NCBI GenBank assembly: GCA_017399535.1
Contig: JAFQBX010000030.1
Coordinates: 1-54,261 of the forward strand
Source of the DNA: Clostridia bacterium
Lineage (GTDB): Bacteria; Bacillota; Clostridia; Oscillospirales; Acutalibacteraceae
Direction of reading: 5' to 3'
Length of the DNA stretch: 54,261 nt
The notes below the pieces were generated by a model, which saw only the letters and a program-made list of their open reading frames with translations, ran no database searches and was not told the origin of the DNA. The position numbers were made by a program, and so were the translations under genes. Positions 27,073 to 35,421 of this stretch are shown piece by piece (positions within the stretch are counted from its first letter, which is position 1; every line of letters begins with the position of its first letter).

Positions 27073-28269
27073 TTAAAATTTTGAGCCCTTTGACCCCTTT
27101 GAGCCGAATGAGCCGACACCGTCAAGAATGTTAGTATCATAAGTAAACATAAGCTGCTTTTTGGCTCTGTCGCGCTTAAATCCGAGGGCAATCATATCGT
27201 CGAGAAGCTCCTTATACTTCTTGCCCGTAGCTTCCCAAAGATAAAAGGCAAGTGAGCCGGGAATTGTATTCGCCTCGTTCACATAAACCTTATTGTTATC
27301 GGCGGTATCAAGCAAAAAGTCGATACGAACAACGCCATTGCAACCAACTGCTTTAAACGCCTTACAGGCATAATCCTTGATTTCGGCCGCCTTTTCCTCC
27401 GTTATTTCAGCGGGAAGCTTTCGCTTCAAGGTCTGCATTCCCTTTGACGATGACGAGTCGCTTATATACTTATCCTTATACGAAAGAATGTCACCCGTCA
27501 TAACCGGCTCCTCACATTCGGACGCCTTGCATTCGTCCATATCGCCGAGCACCGAGCAGTTAATTTCTCTAAGCGAGGTTACTGCGCGTTCAACAAGTAT
27601 TTTCTGTGCAAACGAGGTTGCGAGATCAACCGCTTCTTCGAGTGAACGTCTGTCCTTCGCCTTACTGATTCCGACCGATGAGCCGAGGTTTGCCGGCTTT
27701 ACGATTACTGGATAGCTGAATGCTGACTCGATTTTTTCGACTATATTATCCTTGTCGGTAGCCCATTCCTTGCCGAAAAATGTAACGTAAGGCAATACGG
27801 GAATACCTGCGGCACTGAGAACATCCTTAAACACCGCCTTATCCATTCCGACAGCGGCTGACAAAATGTCACAACCAACGTAAGGAACACCCAAAAGCTC
27901 GAACCAACCCGAAAGCGCTCCGTCCTCAACGTTTGTTCCGTGGACAATCGGGAACGCAATATCAAACGAGTTTATCGGCTTTCTGCGACCAAATCCACCC
28001 TTTTTGGAATAAATACAAACGGTATCTCCGTCACGGGTAATCATAACGTCCTCAAATTCGTCCTTGAGCGTAGCAAGCGACGGTCTGCGGAAGGTTTCGA
28101 TATCACCGAGCTTTTCTCCATAAAGCATGGCTCCGTCTTTTGTAATATAAATCGGTATTATTTCGTATTTTTCCTTGTCCATGCTGTGCATGGCTTGAAC
28201 TGCGGAAATTATCGACACCTCGTGTTCAACCGAAACTCCGCCAAAAAAAACAGCAACTTTTGTTTTCAT
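27073..28269 (-). CDS. ddl: D-alanine--D-alanine ligase family protein
   Basis: The 398-aa ATP-grasp ligase begins VAVFFGGVSVEHEVSIISA, followed by PIVHGTNVEDGALSGWFELLGVPYVG, VGMDKAVFKDVL, PVIVKPANLGSSVGISKAKD, GCNGVVRIDFLLD and VNEANTIPGSLAFYLWEA. It joins two D-Ala for peptidoglycan precursors. Several positions are unusual: LREINCSVLGD where RE.EV.VLG is usual, and IPGSLAFYLWEA, so D-Ala-D-Ser or other specificity should be kept open. The C-terminus carries an odd GSFGSKGSKGSKF tail from a 9-nt tandem repeat. It lies 18 nt after murF. Confidence 0.88.
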   Translation of the reverse strand: MKTKVAVFFGGVSVEHEVSIISAVQAMHSMDKEKYEIIPIYITKDGAMLYGEKLGDIETFRRPSLATLKDEFEDVMITRDGDTVCIYSKKGGFGRRKPINSFDIAFPIVHGTNVEDGALSGWFELLGVPYVGCDILSAAVGMDKAVFKDVLSAAGIPVLPYVTFFGKEWATDKDNIVEKIESAFSYPVIVKPANLGSSVGISKAKDRRSLEEAVDLATSFAQKILVERAVTSLREINCSVLGDMDECKASECEEPVMTGDILSYKDKYISDSSSSKGMQTLKRKLPAEITEEKAAEIKDYACKAFKAVGCNGVVRIDFLLDTADNNKVYVNEANTIPGSLAFYLWEATGKKYKELLDDMIALGFKRDRAKKQLMFTYDTNILDGVGSFGSKGSKGSKF

Positions 28270-28287
28270 TTTATATAGCCCCTTTTC

Positions 28288-29847
28288 TTATTTTGCGTAA
28301 TTATCAGGTAAATCGTTTTCAAATAAAACTGCGTAATTCGAGTCAAGCATATTCTGCATTAAAGCAACCGCATCCTTAAATGATGCGACGACATGAAGGT
28401 GATTTTTGTCAAAATCGGTTGTCGCAATCGCATCGGTCATCGGCTTTGACCTTTCTTTACCAACAAGGATGATTTCGTCGCAATATTTGGTGCATTGTAG
28501 TCCTAAGTCATAATTGCACTGATATTCTCGCTCGCCAAGTTCAACGAGTCCCGGTGTAACAATCACCTTTTTCATTCCGTCAAACGAGCCGAGAACTCGC
28601 ACTGCTTCCATGCATCCCTCGGGATTGGCGTTATACGCGTCGTCAATCAAGGTTGCGCCTTTTATAAAGGGTTTTAGCTGCAATCTATGCTCGGTTTGTT
28701 CAAGCTTTGACACGGCGAAGATAATATCGCGTTCACCAATTCCAAGCTCAATCGCAATCGCAACCGCACCCGTTATATTGATTACGTTGTGCATACCAAG
28801 CAACTTAGTTGAAAGGGTAATTCGATTATCGCCATATACAACGTCAAATTTGGTTCCCGTGGGGCCGCAGGTAATATTTTCGGCTCTGTATCCGCTATCT
28901 GAGTTGGCACCATAGGTCACCGAATCGTATTCTCCGCTTTTGGCGTTAATATAACTGTTATCGGCTGAAAGATATACCTTTCCACCTTTTTTCCTTACCG
29001 AATCGGCAAGTTCAAACTTTGTCTTTACAATATTCTCAATCGACTTAAATGTGTTGAGATGCTGGGGGCCGACCGAGGTTATCATCGCAATATCGGGCTT
29101 TACGATTCGGCAAATTTCGTCAATGTCACCGACGTTTTTTGCTCCCATTTCGCATACGAAAATTTCGGTTTGCGGCTTCATATATTCTCTGATTGTTCTG
29201 ACTACGCCCATTGGAGTATTGAAGCTACCCGGCGTAAAGCAAACATTGTACTTTTCGTTCAAAATTCGCGCTAAAATATGCTTTGTGCTTGTCTTTCCGT
29301 AGCTGCCGGTAATACCAATAATTTTCATCTTGTCAAGAGAACGAAGCTTTTTCTTTGCGTCGCCAATGTACCACAACTTAACTAAATTCTCAATCGGCGC
29401 ATTGATTAAATTAACCAAAACGGCAACGATTCCCGGAAAATAGAAAAGTGCAAGAACAGCTATAAGCAAATAGCTCGTAACATTTTCAAACAGGAACGCA
29501 CATACGCACAATGCCGCGAAAATTATCCCTGCCGTAATGTACATTCTCTTTACCCTTGCGGTGAAAACGAGCGGCTTGATTGCCTTTTTCTGAAATGAAA
29601 AGGTGTGCATAATCTTAATCAGCGCAAGCACACACACTATCGAGAGTACAAGCCAATCAACTTTAACAAACGAGCAGGAAATCACGAATAAAAAGAATGA
29701 AAAAATTGTTTTAAATCCGAAATTTTCCTTTGACCACGATAAATAACGTGAATTAAAATATGAATTCTGTTGCAGCATGTGAAGCTGACGTGTCAGCGCA
29801 AACATACCTGCAACCGCAGCGATTATAATTGAAATAAGTGTAAGCAT
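28288..29847 (-). CDS. murF: Membrane-anchored Mur ligase, MurF-like
   Basis: The 519-aa protein opens with about 150 residues of hydrophobic membrane segments (about 2-22, 47-85, 105-150) instead of the soluble MurF N-terminal domain. The Mur ligase core follows: KIIGITGSYGKTSTKHIL (ATP loop), GSFNTPMGVVRTI, VCEMGAKNVGDI, ITSVGPQHL, then the C-terminal LIDDAYNANPEGCMEAVRVL and VTPGLVELGE. It adds D-Ala-D-Ala to UDP-MurNAc-tripeptide, consistent with ddl directly downstream. The membrane domain suggests the reaction is held near MraY/MurG. Similar N-terminal fusions occur in Clostridia. It starts 4 nt after the hydrolase stop. Confidence 0.88.
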   Translation of the reverse strand: MLTLISIIIAAVAGMFALTRQLHMLQQNSYFNSRYLSWSKENFGFKTIFSFFLFVISCSFVKVDWLVLSIVCVLALIKIMHTFSFQKKAIKPLVFTARVKRMYITAGIIFAALCVCAFLFENVTSYLLIAVLALFYFPGIVAVLVNLINAPIENLVKLWYIGDAKKKLRSLDKMKIIGITGSYGKTSTKHILARILNEKYNVCFTPGSFNTPMGVVRTIREYMKPQTEIFVCEMGAKNVGDIDEICRIVKPDIAMITSVGPQHLNTFKSIENIVKTKFELADSVRKKGGKVYLSADNSYINAKSGEYDSVTYGANSDSGYRAENITCGPTGTKFDVVYGDNRITLSTKLLGMHNVINITGAVAIAIELGIGERDIIFAVSKLEQTEHRLQLKPFIKGATLIDDAYNANPEGCMEAVRVLGSFDGMKKVIVTPGLVELGEREYQCNYDLGLQCTKYCDEIILVGKERSKPMTDAIATTDFDKNHLHVVASFKDAVALMQNMLDSNYAVLFENDLPDNYAK

Positions 29848-29851
29848 CTAC

Positions 29852-30622
29852 TTATCCCCCAAAGAAACTGTTTAGTATCGCATGGACCTCGTAGGGTCGC
29901 TCAACAAACGAAAAATGTCCGACTCCTTTGATTACACAAAGTCCCGAATCCTTGATTTCACTCTCCATAATATGCGCGTCACGAAGCGGTGTCGCCGTAT
30001 CGTTTTCGCCCCAAATGAGTAATGTAGGAGCCGTAATTTTGTACATATATGGCACCAAATCCTCGTTTACAACCTTTACCAAGGTTTGACGAAGTACGGG
30101 CGGAGCGCTGTTGTAATCAGCCGAGCCAAAATAGCCGCGTGCCTTGTTAAGTGTATTCTCGGAGTAGTTTCGAATAACGGGTAATTGTAAAAACCACTTT
30201 ACCGTTTTGAATGATGCAACCTTGATTTTCGCCTTTAACGAACGCTTTGGTAAAACACCGGCGCTATCGATTAAAACAATCTTTTTCGGACTGATTCGAC
30301 CGGTACCCGAAAGCTTTATAATCACTCGACCGCCAAAGGAATGACCGATGATGATATAGTCCTTTAAGCCAAGCTGTTCAATAAATTCAAGAGTAACCTT
30401 GCAATATCTTTCGACGTCCCACGGCTCACTAATCATATCACTTTTCCCAAAGCCGGGAAAGTCAATTGAAATCATACGGAATTTATCGCAAAACGCCTTT
30501 GTCATAAGATTATATGCATCGCACGAAGAACCCCATCCGTGAAGCATCAAAACAGGAGTTCCCTCGCCTACGTCATTGTAATTTATGTTGATACCATCAA
30601 TTAAAAGCTGCAATGAAAACAT
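29852..30622 (-). CDS. Alpha/beta-hydrolase
   Basis: The 256-aa hydrolase has the oxyanion HGWG (LMLHGWGSSCDAY), nucleophile elbow GHSFGGRV (Ser near residue 94), acid LLIWGENDTATPLRDA and base GVGHFSFVERP. It has no signal peptide. The family covers esterases, lipases and lactonases, and the substrate cannot be told. It is the first gene of the operon leading into murF and ddl, so a link to cell-envelope precursors is possible. Confidence 0.85.
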   Translation of the reverse strand: MFSLQLLIDGININYNDVGEGTPVLMLHGWGSSCDAYNLMTKAFCDKFRMISIDFPGFGKSDMISEPWDVERYCKVTLEFIEQLGLKDYIIIGHSFGGRVIIKLSGTGRISPKKIVLIDSAGVLPKRSLKAKIKVASFKTVKWFLQLPVIRNYSENTLNKARGYFGSADYNSAPPVLRQTLVKVVNEDLVPYMYKITAPTLLIWGENDTATPLRDAHIMESEIKDSGLCVIKGVGHFSFVERPYEVHAILNSFFGG

Positions 30623-30645
30623 CTTCCTTTATATAAAATCAATAT

Positions 30646-30654
30646 ATTATAACA
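30646..30654 (-). promoter_or_regulatory. Extended -10 element of the hydrolase-murF-ddl operon
   Basis: Minus-strand TGTTATAAT (TGn plus TATAAT) at 30654-30646, about 25 nt before ATG 30622. The -35 region is poor, as tolerated with an extended -10. Confidence 0.45.
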
Positions 30655-30790
30655 AATATACATACAAATTAAAAGAGAAAAATGTTCGTTAAATAGAAAA
30701 AATTTCAAAAAAGCACTTTCAATTCATAAAACTGTATGATATAATCACTATAATTTAAAATAAGTTCAAATGAACCCGAGGAGAGATAAT

Positions 30791-31351
30791 ATGTCCGCAA
30801 AATACATACCGGGGACTAATTTACCCTTAAATAACGAAACTTCAATGATATTTTCTAATATCGACGTACTTTTTTCAGCAGCAAAAGGGCTCAGTCTTTC
30901 ACAAGTTACGTCCATTTCCGGTCTTCCTGCTTCAACAGTTCAAAATTGGGTTAAACGCGGCTGGATAAAGGTCACAAACGGTAAAAAATACGAGGAAACG
31001 TCCTTTTCACGTATTCTTATTATCAACATTCTGCGTGATACAATTCAGTTAGATAAAATCGATGATTTGCTGAATTTTGTTTGTAACAAATCGGCTGAAT
31101 CAGGTGATGATATTATCGAGGAGCAGGACCTTTATCATATCCTATGCACCGCTATTATCGACATTGACAGAAGAATTAACTTCACACCCGACAATGTCCC
31201 TGCCTATGTTCTCAAACTGCTCGGTGAATACAAAATGCCATCCGCATCATCAAAGGACCGCCTGCAAAAAGGGCTTACAATTATGCTTATGGCATACATC
31301 AGCTCAACTGTTAAGAAAAAGGTTGATTTGCTGATTGATGAAATAATTTAA
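30791..31351 (+). CDS. DUF1836 domain protein, probable regulator
   Basis: From ATG 30791 (GAGGAGAG at 30778-30785) the product has 186 aa. The N-terminal part has a MerR/HTH-like helix pair (KGLSLSQVTSISGLPASTVQNWVKRGWIKVTNGKKY) typical of DUF1836 proteins. The C-terminal half is helical. Members are presumed DNA-binding regulators; targets are unknown. It is transcribed alone and converges on ruvX across a terminator. An in-frame ATG at 30770 is rejected because the ribosome binding site lies after it. Confidence 0.82.
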   Translation: MSAKYIPGTNLPLNNETSMIFSNIDVLFSAAKGLSLSQVTSISGLPASTVQNWVKRGWIKVTNGKKYEETSFSRILIINILRDTIQLDKIDDLLNFVCNKSAESGDDIIEEQDLYHILCTAIIDIDRRINFTPDNVPAYVLKLLGEYKMPSASSKDRLQKGLTIMLMAYISSTVKKKVDLLIDEII

Positions 31352-31357
31352 CAAAAT

Positions 31358-31410
31358 AAAAGCCCGAAAAGATTGCGACTGCAAAAAATCGTTAATTCTT
31401 TTCGGGTTTA
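31358..31410. terminator. Terminator between DUF1836 gene and ruvX
   Basis: AAGCCCGAAAAGA (31360-31372) pairs with TCTTTTCGGGTTT (31397-31409) over a long loop, with A- and T-rich flanks. It serves the convergent genes. Confidence 0.75.
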
Positions 31411-31412
31411 TA

Positions 31413-31823
31413 TTATTTACTATTTTTTCTGTAATTTAGATAGTCCTGCAAAATAATTGTAGCAGCGGCGCTGTCAATTACCTGCTTTCTCTTTCTTCCT
31501 CTAACGTTGGTATCATTGAGATTAGATGCGGCGATAATCGTGGTACATCTTTCGTCCCAAAAATCGACCTTTATGCCTGACTTTTCCTCAATCATTTGAG
31601 CAGTATGGCGGCATTCGTCACAGCGGTAGCCCTGACTTCCGTCCATGTTTTTTGGCAGACCGACTACAATCAGCTCGACCATATTTTCCTTTGCTACACT
31701 AATGATTTTATCAACCAAACGTTCTTCATTTCTCTCGAAAATAACTTCCTTAGGAAAAGCAAGGGTCTCGCCCTTGTCACAAACGGCAATACCCGTTCGT
31801 GCTAATCCTAAATCAGCCGACAT
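31413..31823 (-). CDS. ruvX: Holliday junction resolvase-like RuvX/YqgF
   Basis: A 136-aa RNase H-like protein: MSADLGLARTGIAVCDKGE (first catalytic Asp), ELIVVGLPKNMDGSQGYRCD, VDFWDERCTTIIA (second acidic site) and QVIDSAAATIILQDYL (last Asp). In other bacteria it is a Holliday junction resolvase or acts in 16S rRNA 5' processing. ATG 31823 is preferred over TTG 31832 because AGGT would lie on top of the latter. It is last in the murI - DUF1934 - argS - ruvX operon. Confidence 0.92.
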   Translation of the reverse strand: MSADLGLARTGIAVCDKGETLAFPKEVIFERNEERLVDKIISVAKENMVELIVVGLPKNMDGSQGYRCDECRHTAQMIEEKSGIKVDFWDERCTTIIAASNLNDTNVRGRKRKQVIDSAAATIILQDYLNYRKNSK

Positions 31824-31842
31824 AATTATCAATACCTACACC

Positions 31843-33534
31843 TCACATTGTTTCGGGAGTAGTAATTTTGAGCATATTGAGCACGTTACAGATAACCTGC
31901 TTTGTGCATTTGCAGAGGAATAAACGCGCCTTCATAAGCTCACGGTCATCACAACGAACATGACAAGCATTATAGAACTTGTGGAACAATGTAGCAACGT
32001 CGTATGAGTAACGAGTAATCTTTGACGGGTCGTACTTTTTGGCCGACAAAATAATCTCTTCGTCAAGGGTAGAAAGCAGACGGATAAGTTCCCTTTCCTC
32101 GCTTGATTTAAGGAGAGTGAGGTCGACATTTTTAAGCATTTCATCGATATTCTCGGTTTCGCCGATATTCTTCATAATGCTGCAAATTCGCGCATTGGCA
32201 TATTGAACGTAGTAAACAGGATTCTCTGACGACTGCTCGATTGCTAAATCGAGGTCAAATTCGAGATGGCTATTCGGCTCGCGAAGGTTAAAGAAGAAAC
32301 GTGCTGCATCAATCGGAATTTCGTCAAGCAGTGTTTCGAGTGTAATTGCCTTTCCCGAGCGCTTTGAAAGCTTGTAAGTTTCGCCATTTTTAACCAGACG
32401 AACCATCTGCATAATAATAACGTCAAAACGAGTCGAATCGACACCGAGTGCTTCCAAAGCGGCTCTCATGCGCGGAACGTAGCCATGATGGTCGGCGCCG
32501 AGGACGTCGATAGCAATGTCAAATTTACGTTCCTCAAGCTTATTGTAATGATAAGCAATATCGGGGACAACGTATGTCGGAACACCGTTTGCACGGACGA
32601 GAACTCTGTCCTTATCCTCGCCAAATGTAGTCGAGCGGAACCAGATAGCTCCCTCCTGCTCGTAGGTGTGACCCTTATCGGTAAGTGTATTTACAATGGT
32701 ATTGATGGCTCCGTTATTGTGAAGTGTGCTTTCGAGGAACCATTTGTCAAACTCAATTCTGTACTTTTTAAGGTCGTCGTGAAGCTTCTGAATGTTAAGC
32801 GGAAGGGCAAAATCACAGAGCGCCTGCTTTCTTTCCTCCGAATCAGCATTCACGTACTTGTCCCCGTGAATTTCCGCAAAATTCTTTGCGTGCTGGACAA
32901 TGTCGTCACCAAGATATGCGTCCTCGGGAATTTCGACTGTAGAATCATAAATCTGTAAATAACGTGCTTCAAGAGAAACCTTGAATTTTTCAATCTGATT
33001 TCCTGCGTCGTTGACGTAGAATTCGCGGGCAACCTCGTATCCGGCAAAGTCCATTACCGATGCCAAGCAGTCACCGATGGCGCCGCCACGTGCGTTTCCG
33101 ATATGCATAGGTCCGGTCGGGTTTGCCGAAACAAATTCGATGAGAACGCGCTTTTTCTGACCATAATCAGAGCGGCCGTAATCGTCACCCTCCTCGTCGA
33201 TGTTAAGGAGAATATCGGCATAATACTTATCATTTAGATAGAAATTCAAAAATCCGGGACCTGCAATTTCGCATATGTCAATGTATGTGTCGGTGAAGTC
33301 AAATCTCTCATGAAGTGCAGCAGCAATCTTTACCGGTGGCATTCTGAGCGCCTTTGCCCATGCCATTGCGGCATTGACTGCATAATCGCCGTGCTGTCTG
33401 TCGGCAGGAATTTCTACGTTGAACGAAGGTAACTCGGCACCGGCAGGAAAAATCCCGTCAGCAATCGCCTTGTTAGCCGCATTCATTACTATTTCTTTAA
33501 TATCCGATTTTGATTTGTTAACCGTCTTTGACAT
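31843..33534 (-). CDS. argS: Arginyl-tRNA synthetase
   Basis: The 563-aa class I enzyme has an N-terminal Arg-tRNA-binding domain (GDYAVNAAMAWAKALRMPP), the HIGH variant PTGPMHIGNARGGAIGD, REFYVNDAGNQI, YVVPDIAYHYNKLEERKFD, a KMSKS-like YKLSKRSGKAITL and a C-terminal DALR anticodon-binding domain ending at the helix before LKITTPETM. It charges tRNA-Arg. The order DUF1934 - argS is conserved in Firmicutes. Confidence 0.97.
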   Translation of the reverse strand: MSKTVNKSKSDIKEIVMNAANKAIADGIFPAGAELPSFNVEIPADRQHGDYAVNAAMAWAKALRMPPVKIAAALHERFDFTDTYIDICEIAGPGFLNFYLNDKYYADILLNIDEEGDDYGRSDYGQKKRVLIEFVSANPTGPMHIGNARGGAIGDCLASVMDFAGYEVAREFYVNDAGNQIEKFKVSLEARYLQIYDSTVEIPEDAYLGDDIVQHAKNFAEIHGDKYVNADSEERKQALCDFALPLNIQKLHDDLKKYRIEFDKWFLESTLHNNGAINTIVNTLTDKGHTYEQEGAIWFRSTTFGEDKDRVLVRANGVPTYVVPDIAYHYNKLEERKFDIAIDVLGADHHGYVPRMRAALEALGVDSTRFDVIIMQMVRLVKNGETYKLSKRSGKAITLETLLDEIPIDAARFFFNLREPNSHLEFDLDLAIEQSSENPVYYVQYANARICSIMKNIGETENIDEMLKNVDLTLLKSSEERELIRLLSTLDEEIILSAKKYDPSKITRYSYDVATLFHKFYNACHVRCDDRELMKARLFLCKCTKQVICNVLNMLKITTPETM

Positions 33535-33541
33535 TTTTTAT

Positions 33542-33964
33542 TTATACCTCTCTAATTTTTATCGTTACTTTATTTTCGCTTAAAACCGATGCGTTTACGT
33601 CAAGCGTATATGACATTGAAATTTTACCGCCGCTATCGCTCAGCTCGTTATTAACCTCATTACAGTAAACGCCTAAAAGAATGTCACCAAACTGTGTTCT
33701 GTAATGACACATATTTCGTTCGCCCTCGGTCATAATCAGCTTTGACGAGCCCTCGCCATTTCGGGTAATCGTAACCGATTTATCGTCAACCTTAATCATG
33801 GTTTTAATAACGGCAGTTTTATCCTCCGACATTTCGTCATAAAGCAAAACCCATCGACCGTTTACTCTCGAATAGTTGCCGGTCGTCGTAAGCTCAATAT
33901 TGCTTTTATCGCCATCGGTTGTAATTTCGCTCGAAATTACAAATACATACTTTTTCTTTTCCAT
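33542..33964 (-). CDS. DUF1934 (YwiB-like) protein
   Basis: The 140-aa protein is a predicted lipocalin-like beta barrel: YVFVISSEITTDGDKSNIELTTTG, LLYDE, TVIKTMIKV-like strands, SSKLIMTEGERNMCHYRTQFGDILLGVYCNEV and SMSYTLDVNASVLSENKVTIKI. This pattern and the position directly before argS fit DUF1934/YwiB. Its ligand and role are unknown. It lies 1 nt after murI and 7 nt before argS. Confidence 0.85.
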   Translation of the reverse strand: MEKKKYVFVISSEITTDGDKSNIELTTTGNYSRVNGRWVLLYDEMSEDKTAVIKTMIKVDDKSVTITRNGEGSSKLIMTEGERNMCHYRTQFGDILLGVYCNEVNNELSDSGGKISMSYTLDVNASVLSENKVTIKIREV

Positions 33965-33965
33965 A

Positions 33966-34772
33966 TCAGTATTTTTCTATATCAATCTTTTGCAGGTCGA
34001 AATCGAGACTCTTTCCAAGTAGAATTTCGGACGTTTGCATAAACGTTTGAGTCGTATCACTGACAAAAAAGTGACTTTCGCCCTTTTTCTCGGCAAGCAT
34101 ATCGCCGTTTGTAAGAATATCTTTCACCTTCAAAGCGGCGGCTTCACCGGTGTTTATAAGTGTAACCCCTTCGCCCATAACCTTTTTGATTATTGGCGAT
34201 AATATCGGGTAGTGAGTGCAACCAAGTATCAGCGTATCGATATTCTTATCGGCAAAAACGTCTAAATACCGCCTGACAATCCCTTCAACAAGCGGGTCAT
34301 TCGAGTCAATAAAACCCGACTCAACAAATGGAACAAAAAGTGAACACGCCTGCTCAAATACTTGAATATCCTTATCAATTCCGACAATTCTATTCTTATA
34401 TGCGTGACTTGCAACTGTTGCAGCCGTACCTATTACACCGATATTTCCGTTTTTGGTCGTTTTTGCCGCCATTTCGGAAGCAGGAGTGACCACCTCGACA
34501 AAAGGAATATCAAGCCCATCAGCCGCAGATGAAGCTACCGAGCTAACAGTACCGCAAGCCGCTACAATAATCTTCACATTATGCGATTTTAAAAAATTTA
34601 TGTCCTGTTTAGCATATCTGATTATTGTTTCGTTGCTACGGCTACCATAGGGAACTCGACCCGTATCGCCAAAATAAACAATGCTTTCATCAGGTAAATA
34701 TTTATGTATCTGACTTACAACTGTGAGACCGCCGAGCCCCGAATCAAAGGCACCGATTGAACCATTATTCAT
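33966..34772 (-). CDS. murI: Glutamate racemase
   Basis: The 268-aa protein has both catalytic cysteine blocks of the Asp/Glu racemase fold (VAACGTVSS and LILGCTHYPIL), the N-terminal IGAFDSGLGGLTV and GDTGRVPYGSRS, and GVIGTAATVASHAY. It supplies D-Glu for MurD, whose gene lies nearby on the other strand. AAGGGTGA precedes ATG 34772. It is the first gene of the argS operon. Confidence 0.95.
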   Translation of the reverse strand: MNNGSIGAFDSGLGGLTVVSQIHKYLPDESIVYFGDTGRVPYGSRSNETIIRYAKQDINFLKSHNVKIIVAACGTVSSVASSAADGLDIPFVEVVTPASEMAAKTTKNGNIGVIGTAATVASHAYKNRIVGIDKDIQVFEQACSLFVPFVESGFIDSNDPLVEGIVRRYLDVFADKNIDTLILGCTHYPILSPIIKKVMGEGVTLINTGEAAALKVKDILTNGDMLAEKKGESHFFVSDTTQTFMQTSEILLGKSLDFDLQKIDIEKY

Positions 34773-34805
34773 AAATAATCACCCTTCTAAAAATTAAATC
34801 CATTT

Positions 34806-34834
34806 ATTATATCATATATTGTCTATAATTTCAA
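34806..34834 (-). promoter_or_regulatory. Promoter of murI operon
   Basis: Minus-strand TTGAAA (34834-34829), 17 nt, TATAAT (34811-34806). Confidence 0.7.
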
Positions 34835-34853
34835 ATACAAAAAAATGTCGTTT

Positions 34854-34870
34854 TGTGATTAAAAATCACA
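34854..34870. promoter_or_regulatory. 17-bp palindrome between divergent murI and XRE promoters
   Basis: TGTGATT-AAA-AATCACA is a perfect 7-3-7 palindrome. It ends 4 nt before the XRE -35 box and lies 19 nt upstream of the murI -35, well placed for a regulator acting on one or both promoters. The adjacent XRE protein is the natural candidate. Confidence 0.5.
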
Positions 34871-34874
34871 TATT

Positions 34875-34903
34875 TTGTCAAAACCTATTTTATTTATTAT
34901 AAT
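34875..34903 (+). promoter_or_regulatory. Promoter of the XRE regulator gene
   Basis: TTGTCA (34875-34880), 17 nt, TATAAT (34898-34903); ATG 34937 follows with AAAAGGAA. Confidence 0.7.
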
Positions 34904-34936
34904 AAACCATAATGTGACGAAAAGGAATACTTATAT

Positions 34937-35293
34937 ATGAAAAATAATGTTTATTATAATCTGAGAGCTCTCCGAGATTCTCATAATCTTACACAGCAAA
35001 ACGTAGCCGATGTTTTGAATATATCACGTTCATCATACGCTTATTATGAATCGGGTACACACGAGCCATCGCTCGAAACTGTCAGCACATTAGCGAAAAT
35101 GTATAATGTTTCAATCGACCAAATTGTCAACAGCGATTTTGTTCTCAGAGCACCCGAGGTACCGTATAAGACAATGGAACTTCAATACTTTGACGAGCTG
35201 ACCGAGGAAGAAAGAGAAATAATTATTAAATACCGCGTTATGTCCGACGAAAACAAAGAACAGATTAAAAAGCAGGTTGACGAACTTAAATAA
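34937..35293 (+). CDS. XRE-family transcriptional regulator
   Basis: A 118-aa protein with an N-terminal Cro/CI HTH at about 6-60 (LRALRDSHNLTQQNVADVLN, SRSSYAYYESGTHEPSLETVSTLAKMYNVSIDQIV) and an acidic helical C-terminus (YFDELTEEEREIIIKYRVMSDENKEQI), probably for dimerisation. It is divergent from the murI operon with a palindrome between, so autoregulation and control of murI are possible. It has its own terminator. Confidence 0.9.
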   Translation: MKNNVYYNLRALRDSHNLTQQNVADVLNISRSSYAYYESGTHEPSLETVSTLAKMYNVSIDQIVNSDFVLRAPEVPYKTMELQYFDELTEEEREIIIKYRVMSDENKEQIKKQVDELK

Positions 35294-35307
35294 TATGACA
35301 CATAACC

Positions 35308-35347
35308 ACCGTTTATCAGAAATCAAAGCTGATAGACGGTTTATTTT
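35308..35347 (+). terminator. Terminator of the XRE gene
   Basis: ACCGTTTATCAG (35308-35319) pairs with CTGATAGACGGT (35329-35340) with one mismatch, followed by TTATTTTG. Confidence 0.65.
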
Positions 35348-35359
35348 GTTTAGTAATTG

Positions 35360-35387
35360 TTGATATTTATAATAAAAGTGATATAAT
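35360..35387 (+). promoter_or_regulatory. Promoter of the murD operon
   Basis: TTGATA (35360-35365), 16 nt, TATAAT (35382-35387). GTG 35422 follows with AAAGGGA. Confidence 0.65.
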
Positions 35388-35421
35388 AGTATAGTTAATA
35401 AATTTAAAGGGATGATACATA

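Noticed and set aside
34854-34870. Palindrome as a Crp site
   Set aside because: TGTGA...TCACA is spaced by 7 nt instead of 6, and the Crp/Fnr protein of this window has a different palindrome at its own promoter; assignment to Crp is not supported.
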